This document shows, piece after piece, positions 36,756 through 47,298 of a DNA stretch of 64,000 nt. The stretch is from assembly GCA_027625915.1 (NCBI GenBank), contig JANTQA010000047.1, positions 18,848,001-18,912,000 on the forward strand, in the 5' to 3' direction. The notes below the pieces were generated by a model. It was not told the origin of the DNA. It saw nothing but the letters and a program-made list of their open reading frames with translations, and did no database searches. A program made the translations under genes and the position numbers. Numbering within the stretch: position 1 is the stretch's first letter; each line of letters begins with the position of its first letter. Origin of the DNA: Anaeramoeba flamelloides (Eukaryota; Metamonada; Anaeramoebidae).

Positions 36756-37605
36756 ATGACCGAAAAGAAAAAAGTTCTTGTACTTTTTGATATCGATGGA
36801 ACCTTAACTCCATCAAGAAAAACCTTAACAGAAGACATGGACAACTTTATTACAGAATTACAAACAAAAGTTGATGTTGGTGTTGTTGGTGGATCAGATC
36901 TTCCTAAACAAAAAGAACAACTTGGTGAAAATGGTTTGTTTTTTTGTTTTTTTTAGCTTTTTTGTTTCTTTTGCTTACCTTGTTTCTTTTGTTTACCTTT
37001 TTTCTTCTTATTTTTACTTTTTTTTTTTCAACAATTCAAAAGCAACAACAAGGTTCAAATATTCATTTTCTGAAAATGGTGTAATTGCCTTTGAAGAAGG
37101 AAAATTAATTTCAAAATCGTCCATTACAGATAAATTAGGAGAAGAAAAACTTCAAAAATTCCTGAACTTTTGTTTGCACTATATTGCAGATTTTGAGCTT
37201 CCTGTCAAAAGGGGAACCTTTATTGAATTCAGAAATGGGATGATTAATATTTCCTTAATTGGAAGAAATTGTTCTTATGAAGAACGTTTGCAATATGTTG
37301 AATTAGAAAAAGAAGGTCAATTCAGACAAAAGTTTGTCAAAATCCTCCAAGAAAAATTTTCAGAATATGGACTTGTCTTTTCAATTGGCGGACAAATTTC
37401 AATTGACGTCTTCCCTCAAGGGTGGTCAAAAGAATATTGTTTGCAATTCGTTAATAATAAAGGTTATGATGAAATTCATTTCTTTGGCGATAAAACTTAT
37501 AAAGGTGGAAACGATTACGAAATTTTTATTCACGAAGAAACTATTGGCCACACAGTTACCTGTCCTGAAGACACTGTCAAAATTTGCAAAGAACTCTTTT
37601 TCTAA
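36756..37605 (+). CDS. PMM: Phosphomannomutase, 2 exons
   Basis: HAD-superfamily enzyme that interconverts mannose-6-phosphate and mannose-1-phosphate in the cytosol for GDP-mannose and N-glycan/GPI synthesis. Exons 36756-36933 and 37043-37605 give 246 residues, the same length as human PMM2. The intron of 109 bases has donor gtttgt and acceptor aaag, phase 1. The catalytic motif FDIDGT places the nucleophile and acid/base aspartates at 12 and 14, the same numbers as in PMM2. Also present are [51 protein letters not shown] and [15 protein letters not shown], the phosphate/Mg and substrate-binding blocks. The start follows an A-rich leader (aacaaATGACC). The gene appears intact. Confidence 0.97.
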
Positions 37606-37869
37606 ATTACAATTCAGATATGATTTTTTTGAAAGATTTTATTAATAGACTCTTTCCATTTTTTCTCTATTATTAAATTTTTTTTTTAATTGCCAATTTA
37701 TTTTATGCCTTGACATTTTTTTTTGATACTATGGATATTCGGTCTCTTTCTTTTTTCTTAAATTTCTTGATTTGATCTCAAAATAAATCATTTTTTACAA
37801 TTACTTTATTATTGGTGTTTAATTTTTTTTCAAAACACAATGTTATCTAATTTAAAAGTAAAATTTTGA

Positions 37870-38290
37870 AAACAGTTATAAAAGGAAAGATCTAAAGACA
37901 ATAAAACTCTGATTTTAGAAATGCAAAAACAAAACAATTGTCAGAGTAGATGCCTTTTAATCAATATAAAATCTATCTAATGAAGAATTCCTAATAAAAA
38001 AAAGATTTATATTTTTTAGGAAATTTCTATAAAATTTTTCTCGATCACTTTTGAATATTTGGGATTTTTTTTGATTTCTATTTTTTCCAAGATCTTAAAA
38101 TTGACCGATTTAGGATATTTAAATAATATCTTACAATTAGAGCATTTAATATTTACTCTGTAATTTGATATTATTGATCTTTAAAATTGTAATATTTTCA
38201 AATTTTTAATACTTGTTTGAAAATAATGAAGAAAAATGAATTTTGCAGGTTTTTTTGATTTTTTATTTATATATTTGCAAGTTTACAAAC
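37870..38290 (+). repeat. Partial copy of the long-TIR repeat (R7)
   Basis: Aligned blocks with 49440-49820: ataaaaggaaagatctaaa/ttaaaggaaagatataaa, acaaaacaattgtcagagtagatg/acaaaataattatcataatagatg, gggattttttttgatttcta/gggattttatttgatttcta and aaaattgaccgatttaggata/aaaattgatgaatttagaaca. The left arm present at 49005 is missing here. Confidence 0.55.
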
Positions 38291-38988
38291 CGAATGGATA
38301 AATTATGATGGGTATTGGAAAAGTCACTTTATTAAAATTAAAGTCAAAGATACAATTCTTAAAATATGAAATAATAATAATAATAATTATCATATTAACA
38401 TTATTATTTAATACATGAACAAAAAATACAAAGGCCCTCTTAAGTCTTTGATTACTAATAATATACTAGTATTGTAGATTATTAGAAAAATAATATTTTT
38501 TGGAATTGGAAAATTCAATTTTTTTTATTTGTTTAAAAAATTAAAAGAAAAATAAAAAAAAAAGAAAAAAAAGTAATTTATAAAACAAAAATAAATAAAT
38601 ATTTTAATAGTTAAAAGGTAAAAAAAAATAAAAAAACACATAAAAAAAGGTTTACATTTAGAACTATAAAAATCCCAACAACAATAAATTGAATGGGTTG
38701 TTATCCTAGATTGTTTAAAGAAACACCGAATGGTTGTTTGAGAGATTTTTGTTAAAAAGTTACACGGTTTTTCTTGTTTTTTTAAATGAATTTGTTTACC
38801 TTTTCTTAACAATTTCACTAAAATCTCTTCCTTTTCATTTCCAAGTTACTATAATTTGATGTTTCAGTATCCTAGTAGATGCTTGAAACCCATAGAAGTT
38901 GACCCTTCAAAATCTTCTTCGGGATAAAAACAATATTATTTTGGAAAAAAACTACAAAAAAAGAAATAATAAAATTAATAATACATAA

Positions 38989-39237
38989 ATGACTCTTAAA
39001 GGTATAAAAGAGAAAATTATTACTTTTTCATATTTGATCAAATTTCAAAATTGGTCAAATTCTAAATTTTTTCATAAAAGTAAATTCTATTGCATAATAT
39101 TAGTTCCCGGTATTTTAAAAACTCTTTTTTTGAAGGTTATAATGATTTTGATAGATTTGGCTAGTTTGGGTGGCACGTTAGGAATTTTGATTATGGTTTT
39201 GAAAACACAAGAATTACGGGAGCGTTTAGACCTTTAA
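38989..39237 (+). other. Unassigned 82-codon frame inside a repeat-like segment
   Basis: An ATG-initiated frame with hydrophobic content (LIDLASLGGTLGILIMVLKT). About 50 bases of it (39037-39088) match 63327-63370 closely (aaatttcaaaattggtcaaa), and the similarity weakly continues to about 39160. The second copy does not keep the frame, which argues against a host gene. It is probably part of a repeat. Confidence 0.3.
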
Positions 39238-40349
39238 CATTTATCTTAAGAATAAAAAATTTTCACTGAATTTTGTTTATAAAATATTTAGTATTGAACA
39301 TTTCAACTTTTATATATTTGACAATTTAACTAATACAAAACTACTAATCGCGAAATATTATTTTTTATTTTCACTCTCATAATCATTAGACCTCATGGAA
39401 AACTTTCTTACTTATAAAAATAATCAATTTAACTTTTCAAAAATAGGAAAAATTCAATTGTTATAATTTTAGAATTTAATAGTATTCTTGTATAAAAGGA
39501 AAGATGCGCTCTAAAATAGAAAAAAAAAAGATTTTTAATCAATTATATTATTTTCAATTGCAAAAAAAAAATTTCATCCATTAAATTAAAAAAGAAGAAA
39601 ATGAAAGCTAAACATGATTTAAATTATGAATAAACAACTTTTTATTGGATTTGTGTTTCAAAAAATCAACAAAAACTTAATCAGTAAATTTTTGTTTAAA
39701 AAGGGTAAAGAAAAAAAACGAAAAAAAATATCATATTATATTGTCTATTATGAGTTTTTTCAATACAAATTATATTAATGTTGAGCTGAAAACTTCATTT
39801 TGCCAGTTTTTTGGGTTTTCATTTTATTTTTCTGATTTTCAACCAATTTTTTGATATTATAAAACTTATACTATACCAGCTCTATGTTTTTTTTTGATCA
39901 AACCAATCTATTTTTACATACACAAATCATTCAATAAATCCACCCTTCATATTAACATTCCTTTTTTTTTTTTTTTTTTTTTTTTTTCTGTATTACAAAA
40001 TTTTAATTACACATCACTAGTTTAAAAAAATAAAATTCAGAATTCCAAGTTAGACAATCCTATTATTACAATTATCATTTTATACTTTTAATTAAGTTTT
40101 TTCACAATATAACTAAAATTGTTCGTAACAATCTTGGAGCAGTTATATTTAATTATTGTTAATAGTTTCACAATTTCTTAAAAATCTCCAATCTAGAAAA
40201 AAAGGTCTATTTTAGGGTAAAAATTTTTAAATTAATGAGACAATGAAGATTCCTGAAATTCATCTTGGAAAAATTTACACTATAAATAATAACTAATAGT
40301 TTTGAAAACACTCATATCATTTTAAAAAAACTTAAATAATTGGAAAAAA

Positions 40350-41330
40350 TAAATGAAGATGAATATCGAAAGTGCCTATAGAGTTCAGTAGAGGATAGTA
40401 GAATGTCGAGGTTTTTTTGAAAAGTAAAAAAAATCTAACGAAAATGGCTTATGTTTTCCAACATTCAAAAGAATAGAGAAAAATCAAAGATTTTACCGAA
40501 TACTTTTAAATTTTGGATCTCCAAACGAAATTACACGTATAGTGTTTTCAAGCACCTAACTTAAATGAGATTTTCTGTTTTATCTTTTAAATTTTCTAGT
40601 TTTATTTTTTAGTTTTCTATTATATTTGTGAAGTGTTCTCGTTTTTTTTTTTTTTTTGAGCTTTACTATTTTATTAGGAAAATCTATTGATTTTCCAAAT
40701 AAATAGAAAACTCAAAAAAACCTAACAAAAATCTATTGATTTTCCAAATAAACAGAAAACCTAAGAAAAGTCAAATGAATTTTCCAGAATTCAAAAGAAT
40801 AGAGAAAAATGAATCATTAAACTCAATTCCTTATAAATTCTGGAAAACCTAACGGTTTTTTTATTTAAGAAAAGAACCAAAAAATTCTTAGTTTTTCAGT
40901 TTATTTCAAAAATGAGTAAAAACAGAATAGCAAAAATCCAAAAAAAAATTTTTACTAATTTCTAAGAATATATAATACATTAATTGCCAAAACAATTTAA
41001 TCCCTATTTGAAAGATGTTTTATCATATTTAAAATAATTTCAAAATATAATAAAATGACTTCTTAACTGTGAAGAACAAAATTTTCAAATTTTTTACTTT
41101 TAAATTGAAAAAAACTCTTACTGGAAAATTTGATTTTTCAATTTCAATTGTATAATATCTTAAACAGAATATTTATTGATAAAGATCTTTTATTAATAAA
41201 GAGTGTTTATTATAATTGTAGTTATCTAAAAGTGAAAAATAATCAAATATTTAATTTTTTTTGATAAAGTTTTATCAAAAAATCTGCAAAATTACGAAAT
41301 CATTGCAAATATGTATTTTCTTGTCTCAAT
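40350..41330 (+). repeat. Dispersed repeat R2, copy 3
   Basis: It begins with aaagtgcctatagag and agcacctaac motifs. It carries two copies of aatctattgattttccaaat at about 40680 and 40728, and continues with atttgaaagatgttttat, tacttttaaattgaaaaaa and atcttttattaataaagag, in the order of the other copies. Confidence 0.65.
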
Positions 41331-41590
41331 AAAAAAATAAAAAATGTAAATAAGTGTAAAAATACGAAAAATATGATTTGTGGTAACTCTTTTCTATTCT
41401 TATCCCCTGAGAGGTGTTTGAATCTAAAATTATGTGTATTGTTTTATTTCATTTTATGAGAGAAATAATATTTTTGTTCAAGTAATATTATTTCAGACTA
41501 TAAAAGTAAAAAATAAAATAAAAATCATTTTATTAAAGTTACTATTTTTATAAAAAAGAATATTGTGAATTATTAAACAATCATATTTAT

Positions 41591-41592
41591 GC

Positions 41593-41682
<90 letters not shown>
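41591..41682. repeat. CA/TA compound microsatellite
   Basis: About 44 bases of (CA)n run directly into about 48 bases of (TA)n, ending atgcatgtatg. The TA half is self-complementary and could extrude a cruciform. Confidence 0.95.
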
Positions 41683-41685
<3 letters not shown>

Positions 41686-42062
41686 TGTATGTATTATATT
41701 TAAAAAAAATTATTTAAAATTAAATTCGGGAAAATATAATAATTTATTTATTACAATTTTGAAATTTCAAATAAAAGTATATGAAGCAATTTAAAAATTA
41801 GAATAAAATATCGAAATTACTGTTTTAAATGAAAACCATTCAATACAAACAATGCTTCAAATTATTCAAGAATTGATGTGGATTTTATAATTATAAGATC
41901 AAAATTTTTGACCTTTTAAAAAAGATATTCAAAAAAAAAAATCAGGAATTTAAACACTATTTTTTCAAGGGTTTAGTGATTTAAAATCGAAAGTTTTAAT
42001 ATTTTCCACCATTTTTTAAACAATTATAAATTCAGTGATTCTTAATTTAAATTTATATTCTT

Positions 42063-43214
42063 CTATAATTTTTCTTTTTCGATTTCCAATTCTTTTTGAT
42101 TGTTTTCAATTTGTTCAACTTTTATTTCTTTTTCGTTTTCTTTTTCGTTTTCTATTTCATGATTCTTTTTTTCCTTTTCCTTTTGAGTTAGGACTTGATC
42201 TAACTCTGTAACTGCTTTAACCATTTCTTCAATCGAGGACAACCGTTCTCTTAATTGTGGAGCACGAAAAAACTGTTTACCAACTATATGATAAATATGG
42301 TTCCGAATTGTTTTTTCTTTCACGACTAAAAGTTGTTTTTCCTTTTGTTGTTCGAAAACAAACTCCAAAAACTCTTTGGTGCAGACCCTTCTTTCCTTTT
42401 CCCAGTTTAATTCTCCATCATTTCCTTTATTTAAAAATAGCAAAGGGTTATCTAAGCATCCCATTGCAACCATAACTGCGTCTGCTTTTGATTCCTTGAG
42501 GCAATCTTTGTAGTCTTGAAAAGTTTTGATCGATCCGTTTGCTATAACGGGGATCGTTAGTGATTCCTTCACTCGTGCAATTGCACCCCAATTTGTTTTT
42601 GTCATTGTTCGTCCTTTGTTAAACCTTGTTCTTCCATGCACAGCCAAAATTGCACAGCCTGCTTTTTCCAATTGCTTTGCAAACGTTATTGTTTTTTCAA
42701 TGTCACCAACCAATTTATCTTCGCTGCTGGGAATTAATCTTATTTTGCACGTTACAGGCACCATCAAGTTTTGATCTAATTTTTTTACAATCTCAACACA
42801 CAATTGCCGATCTTCTTCTGTGTCAAGTAAAAACGATCCGTAATGACCCTTCCCTGCTACCCGTTGCTGTGGGCAGCCCATATTAAAATCAATGGCATCG
42901 CATTTGTTTTCGACATATTGCGCGGATTTTAAGACTACGTTGGGATCATTTCCTGCAAACTGAACAAAAAGAGGGCGATCTTTCTGATGGAAGTGTAAAT
43001 TCCTCTTACGGAATCTTCTTGAAGAATGGAAATGCTTAGAAATCATCATCGGCGAATAGCATAATTCCACTCCTTGTTTCCTCATATAGAGCCGGAACGG
43101 TAATTCTGACATTTGGACCATCGGCGCCAATACTTTTTTGGGTGATCCAAGGGATTGATAAAATTCATAGCCTCTTAATTTTTTTAATTCTGTTCTTTTT
43201 CTTGTTAATTCCAT
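42063..43214 (-). CDS. DUS1: tRNA-dihydrouridine synthase, Dus1 family
   Basis: FMN- and NAD(P)H-dependent enzyme that reduces uridines 16/17 in the tRNA D-loop. Single exon, 383 residues from ATG 43214; an in-frame TTG a few codons upstream is not needed. The family signatures are in order: VLAPMVQMSELPFRL (FMN barrel entry), RPLFVQFAGNDP, CDAIDFNMGCPQ with the catalytic Cys at about 114, GHYGSFLL, VTCKIRL, LAVHGRT, IPVIANGSI and AVMVAMGCLDNPLLF. This closely follows human DUS1L. The C-terminal about 45 residues are a Lys/Glu-rich tail (KEKEKKNHEIENEKENEKEI) with no counterpart in the core family, typical of the low-complexity extensions in this genome. It converges with the upstream PMM gene. 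Confidence 0.96.
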   Translation of the reverse strand: MELTRKRTELKKLRGYEFYQSLGSPKKVLAPMVQMSELPFRLYMRKQGVELCYSPMMISKHFHSSRRFRKRNLHFHQKDRPLFVQFAGNDPNVVLKSAQYVENKCDAIDFNMGCPQQRVAGKGHYGSFLLDTEEDRQLCVEIVKKLDQNLMVPVTCKIRLIPSSEDKLVGDIEKTITFAKQLEKAGCAILAVHGRTRFNKGRTMTKTNWGAIARVKESLTIPVIANGSIKTFQDYKDCLKESKADAVMVAMGCLDNPLLFLNKGNDGELNWEKERRVCTKEFLEFVFEQQKEKQLLVVKEKTIRNHIYHIVGKQFFRAPQLRERLSSIEEMVKAVTELDQVLTQKEKEKKNHEIENEKENEKEIKVEQIENNQKELEIEKEKL

Positions 43215-46200
43215 TCTTTTGTCAGTCAAGAAAATAAGTTTTTTTCTTAAGGGATGAATAAAACAAAAAAATGATAATTTTGCAAATTTTTATTCACAAG
43301 AAGAACACACTAATTGTTGTTAATTTTTTTAATTCACTTTACTATTGGTTGGTATGAAATTATTTCCAATTTAGAAAGTATTTAAAAAATCAAAATCCAA
43401 AAACCTTCAATATTTAAGTTTTTACTTTTTCAAGTTTTGAATACTTTCACTTTTGGATTTTTAACAATTTTCTCTTTTCAGAAAAACAGTTAAAAGTTTT
43501 TGAAATTGAACAAATATATTTCAATAAGAGAACTTTCAAAAACTAAAAATAATTCCAAAATATGGTTATCTTTTTCTAATAAATTCTTTGACCCCTTTTT
43601 ATGATTTCAAAATCTTTCAAGTATTTCAAATTGGAAAAATGTTAAAAGGGTAAAAGTAGTCATAAGAAGGATTCAAACTTTCAGCTAAAAGTTTGAAAGA
43701 GTTTTGAAATTATTAAGATATATTTCGCTATTCTTTTCATGTATTTATAAATCAGATAATAAAAGTACCAAACACTTGGATAAATTTAATACCTCAAGTC
43801 TGTAAGTATCACTTCTTAAGCTTTATTTAAAAAAAAATTTTTTTTTTTATGTTATTTTTTGAATTTTTGAATGATTATCTTCCTTGAGATAGGGAAAAGT
43901 TTTTTCATTAATCTTGTAATTACATACTGGTCTAAAAAAAATACCCTATGAGGAAAGACAACAAATATTTTACTTAAAAAAAAATAAATATCTAAAAATT
44001 ATTTTGTTATTTTTATTTTTTTTATCTGTTCCAAATTAAAAAGAATTTTTTTTCTTTTATTTATGATTTTAATGAAAAAAAAAAAAAAAAAAACGAATAT
44101 GTAATCCAACCCTTGATAACAGTTTAATAAAGTTAACAAAGGATTGTTTATTAAAAATCTTTTTGGTAAATTCAAAAATAAAAATCAATTAAAAATTGAT
44201 ACAATTATTGATAATTAAAATTAAAAAAACAATAAAAAAAATAATATTTAAAATCAAAGCATTATTTTTTTTTTAATAAAATATTATCAAGAAGTCGGGT
44301 TGAGTATCTTATGTAGAAACCTTTACCCCCCATTTTATTGGATCAAATTTCATATTTTCTTTTTATAAAATATTATATCCTTCCCAGACAATTACTAAAT
44401 GGTTGTGGATGATTTAATATTACTAATGAAAGGAAAAAATAAATTATTTAAAATGAAAAATCAAATTTAATTTATTAAATTATTTTACATTTTGAATTTA
44501 AATCTAATAAAAGCAAACTAGTTATTTAAAAAGTTTAAAAATGATTAAATATTTTGGTATTTTTTAGAACAAAATTCACATATATTATTCTATAACTGAA
44601 AAAATCCAAAAAAATACATAATAATTCAAAACAATTAATTTCTAATAATTATCTAAAGAATAAATAAAAAAAAATAGATTACACAACTCTTTAATAATAT
44701 TTCAATTTGAACATTTGGGTAATAAATTTATAATTATGAAAAAAAAAGCAAACACTCTAAATTATTATATTCTTGATTTAATTTAATTATTTTATAAGAG
44801 AAATGAGGAATTAAAGAATATTTATCAAAATTAAAAAAGAAAAGAAGAAAAATAATCAAAATATTTTAACAAAAAATTTACCTTTATTTAAATTCTCAAA
44901 TTATTGGATTACTTTATTTATTACCGAAATATACTAAATCAAAAATACGGCTTCAATTACCCTATAAAAAAAAAGAATTGAAAATTCGAAAATTTGGTAA
45001 TTTCACGAAATTACAAATAAATTATATTTGAAAAAAAAAATTAAATAACCACAATCTTATCAAGAAGTTTAATAAAAAATAATTGAGGAATAAATACAGT
45101 CAGTTTCACTTTTAAGGCACAAACTTTCAACGAAATTTAAGTCACGAAAAAATCTCAAATTAAGGCACAAATTTTGGAATTTTTTTTTTATAATTTCTTT
45201 TTACTAGAATTTAAATTTTGTGCTTTAATTTGAGATTTTTTTTGTGCCTTAAATTTCGTTGAAAGTTTGTGCCTTAAAAGTGAAACTGACTGTAAGAAAT
45301 TTAATTGGGATTCAAAGGATTTAGTTAAAGTAAAAAAATAATAATGAATTACTACATATATCACGATTTTGAATTATTGGTTTCTGTCAAGTGGGAAAAC
45401 CACTTGATTTTTATTTCCCTGAAAGAATAGAAAAAAATTAAATATTTTTGGCTATTGTTTCGAATTCTATAAAAGCGTAATTGGTTTTTTAATTATTGTT
45501 TGGATCCCAAAAAAGAGAGAGAGAGAGAGAAGACTGAGATTATAATGCATCTTTTTTTAAACACTTGATTTCTGACAGCAAAATCTTAAAAAATTAAAAA
45601 TTTCATTAAAACTAAAACTAGATAAGATACACAATATTTGTACTATCAAAAATGATTTATTATTAGATATTAATGAACCTGAGACTTACATTTTCAAATT
45701 TTGATTTTTATAAAAGATTTCAAAAAAATCATTTTTAACAAATATTTAATTCATAGTAAGCCGAAGATCTATCAGAAGAGTACCAATATAAAATGGCAAG
45801 TATAACACAGCAAACAAAAGATAATCTATTTTCATTCACCAGGCGTTTTAAACATCAAGTGCATTTTTAGAGGGGTTATTTTAAAACCTATTGATTATAT
45901 TTTTAATGTATATTTTTGTAAACTTACTTCATGGACAATAATATTTCTCTCTTCTTCAATAAAAAGGATTTTTTCACTTTTAAATAATTTAGAACTATTT
46001 TGAAATTAGAACTTTGAAAAAATGAGAAAATTGCTACAAACTATCAAAAACGAGATTTAAGTTAGAATATAGCATATAAAGTAATTTTGTTTCTTAATAA
46101 TATGATTTTTCGGTAATCTTCTCTTTCAATGACAGTAAAAATTTTTCAATTTTACTGGTACTATGATCAAAATAATTCGTGCACAAAGCATATGATCCCT

Positions 46201-47298
46201 CTTTTCAAAATATTATCCACTCCTTTTTTTTCTTCTTGTTCCAATTCAACACCCAATTCACTACCAAAGAGCAGACCCCAATCCAAATCGATTTTGAAGG
46301 TAAACACCTTGATGATATCTGAAATTTTTAATTAGGAATGTAATTAGTTGAAAAATTTTTACTAATATTCTCTGTATTTACAATTTTTTTTGATGATAAA
46401 AAGTAATCAAAAATTTACTCTATTTTTGAAATAAATTTGCAATTTGATTTTTCATTTGTAGAATTTCTTTTTAAATAATAGAACTTTAAGTTACCAATAC
46501 CAGAATTACTTAGGGTTTATTATCAGTTTCTTTGATTGGTTAATGTATAGGTCTTCTATAACTAAAAAAACACGCTTTTTATTTTGAAACACAGATTAAA
46601 CTTTTTCAAATGTATTTTATTGAAAACAATACTTTTTACAATTTACTCAAATATTTTTTTGGTTAATACCTTCTGAATAATCTTAATATCATTTATTTTG
46701 TTTAGCAACACATATACCAATGAAGAGTTTAAACAGGCAATTTGCCTGTAAATTTTTATGGTCAAGAATAATCTTTTTTTGTTTAAATTTGATCTGAAAA
46801 ATCCTTCGAAAAAAAATACTTTACAAAAAATTTTTACTGATCAATTCACTTTATCAACCTAAGGATGTTCAATTCAAAAAAAAACACATAAAAGTGTTCA
46901 AGCAAACAATATACCAAAGCAGGTTAAAACGAACAAACTTATTGTGAGCTATTAAGAGTAAGGTCTTTGTTTGTATAAAATTTAAAAATTAATTTTCAAA
47001 ATAACAAGTCTTCTCACTTTAATACATATTTCTAAATTCCCAAACGAATAATTAAAAGAAGCATTAGCAATAGAAAGTTTTAATTTAGATGAATTTCCAA
47101 CCCATTTGGTCGAAGATTTTTTTTTTGAAAACAAATTGATAAATATTCACAATTCGTTGGACCAAAAACGAAAAAATCAACCAAAAAAATTTTCAAAGAA
47201 TTCATTTTTTCTTTTTAGTTTCATAAAATATTTTCATCACTCTTAAAAACACCACACCACAACCCAACATCAAAATCTAACATACAAAACTTATTTCA
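43215..47298. other. Divergent gap between DUS1 and FEX
   Basis: No gene is seen. It holds a perfect TA-flanked hairpin MITE (45097-45292) and a short GA microsatellite (about 45513-45532). A patch at 46130-46300 has a less skewed composition and an open frame (IPLFKILSTPFF) but no recognisable family. The rest is AT-rich. Confidence 0.55.
45097..45292. mobile_element. Mariner-type hairpin MITE with TA target duplication
   Basis: A 196-base element whose two arms (about 85-90 bases) are almost exact inverted copies: CAGTCAGTTTCACTTTTAAG at the left end and CTTAAAAGTGAAACTGACTG at the right. Both sides are flanked by TA (45095-45096 and 45293-45294). CAGT termini and TA duplication fit Tc1/mariner non-autonomous elements. 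It is the best-preserved member of a family with decayed relatives at 25285-26072, 55617-55800 and 63190-63290. High arm identity suggests a recent insertion or conversion between the arms. Confidence 0.9.

Larger units (their letters stand above)
37606..42062. other. Convergent gap between PMM and DUS1
   Basis: No gene is seen. It contains a partial copy of the repeat that forms the long-TIR element at 49005-49830 (37870-38290), an 82-codon frame at 38989-39237 that shares sequence with 63290-63410, repeat R2 copy 3 (40350-41330), and a CA/TA microsatellite (41591-41682). A run of about 30 T lies near 39960-39990. Everything else is AT-rich filler. Confidence 0.55.

Noticed and set aside
43229-43229. 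Upstream TTG start for DUS1
   Set aside because: An ATG five codons downstream starts the protein ahead of every conserved block, and eukaryotic initiation favours it.
46129-46335. 68-codon frame with a possible donor near its end
   Set aside because: No partner exon, family motif or conserved block was found in either direction.
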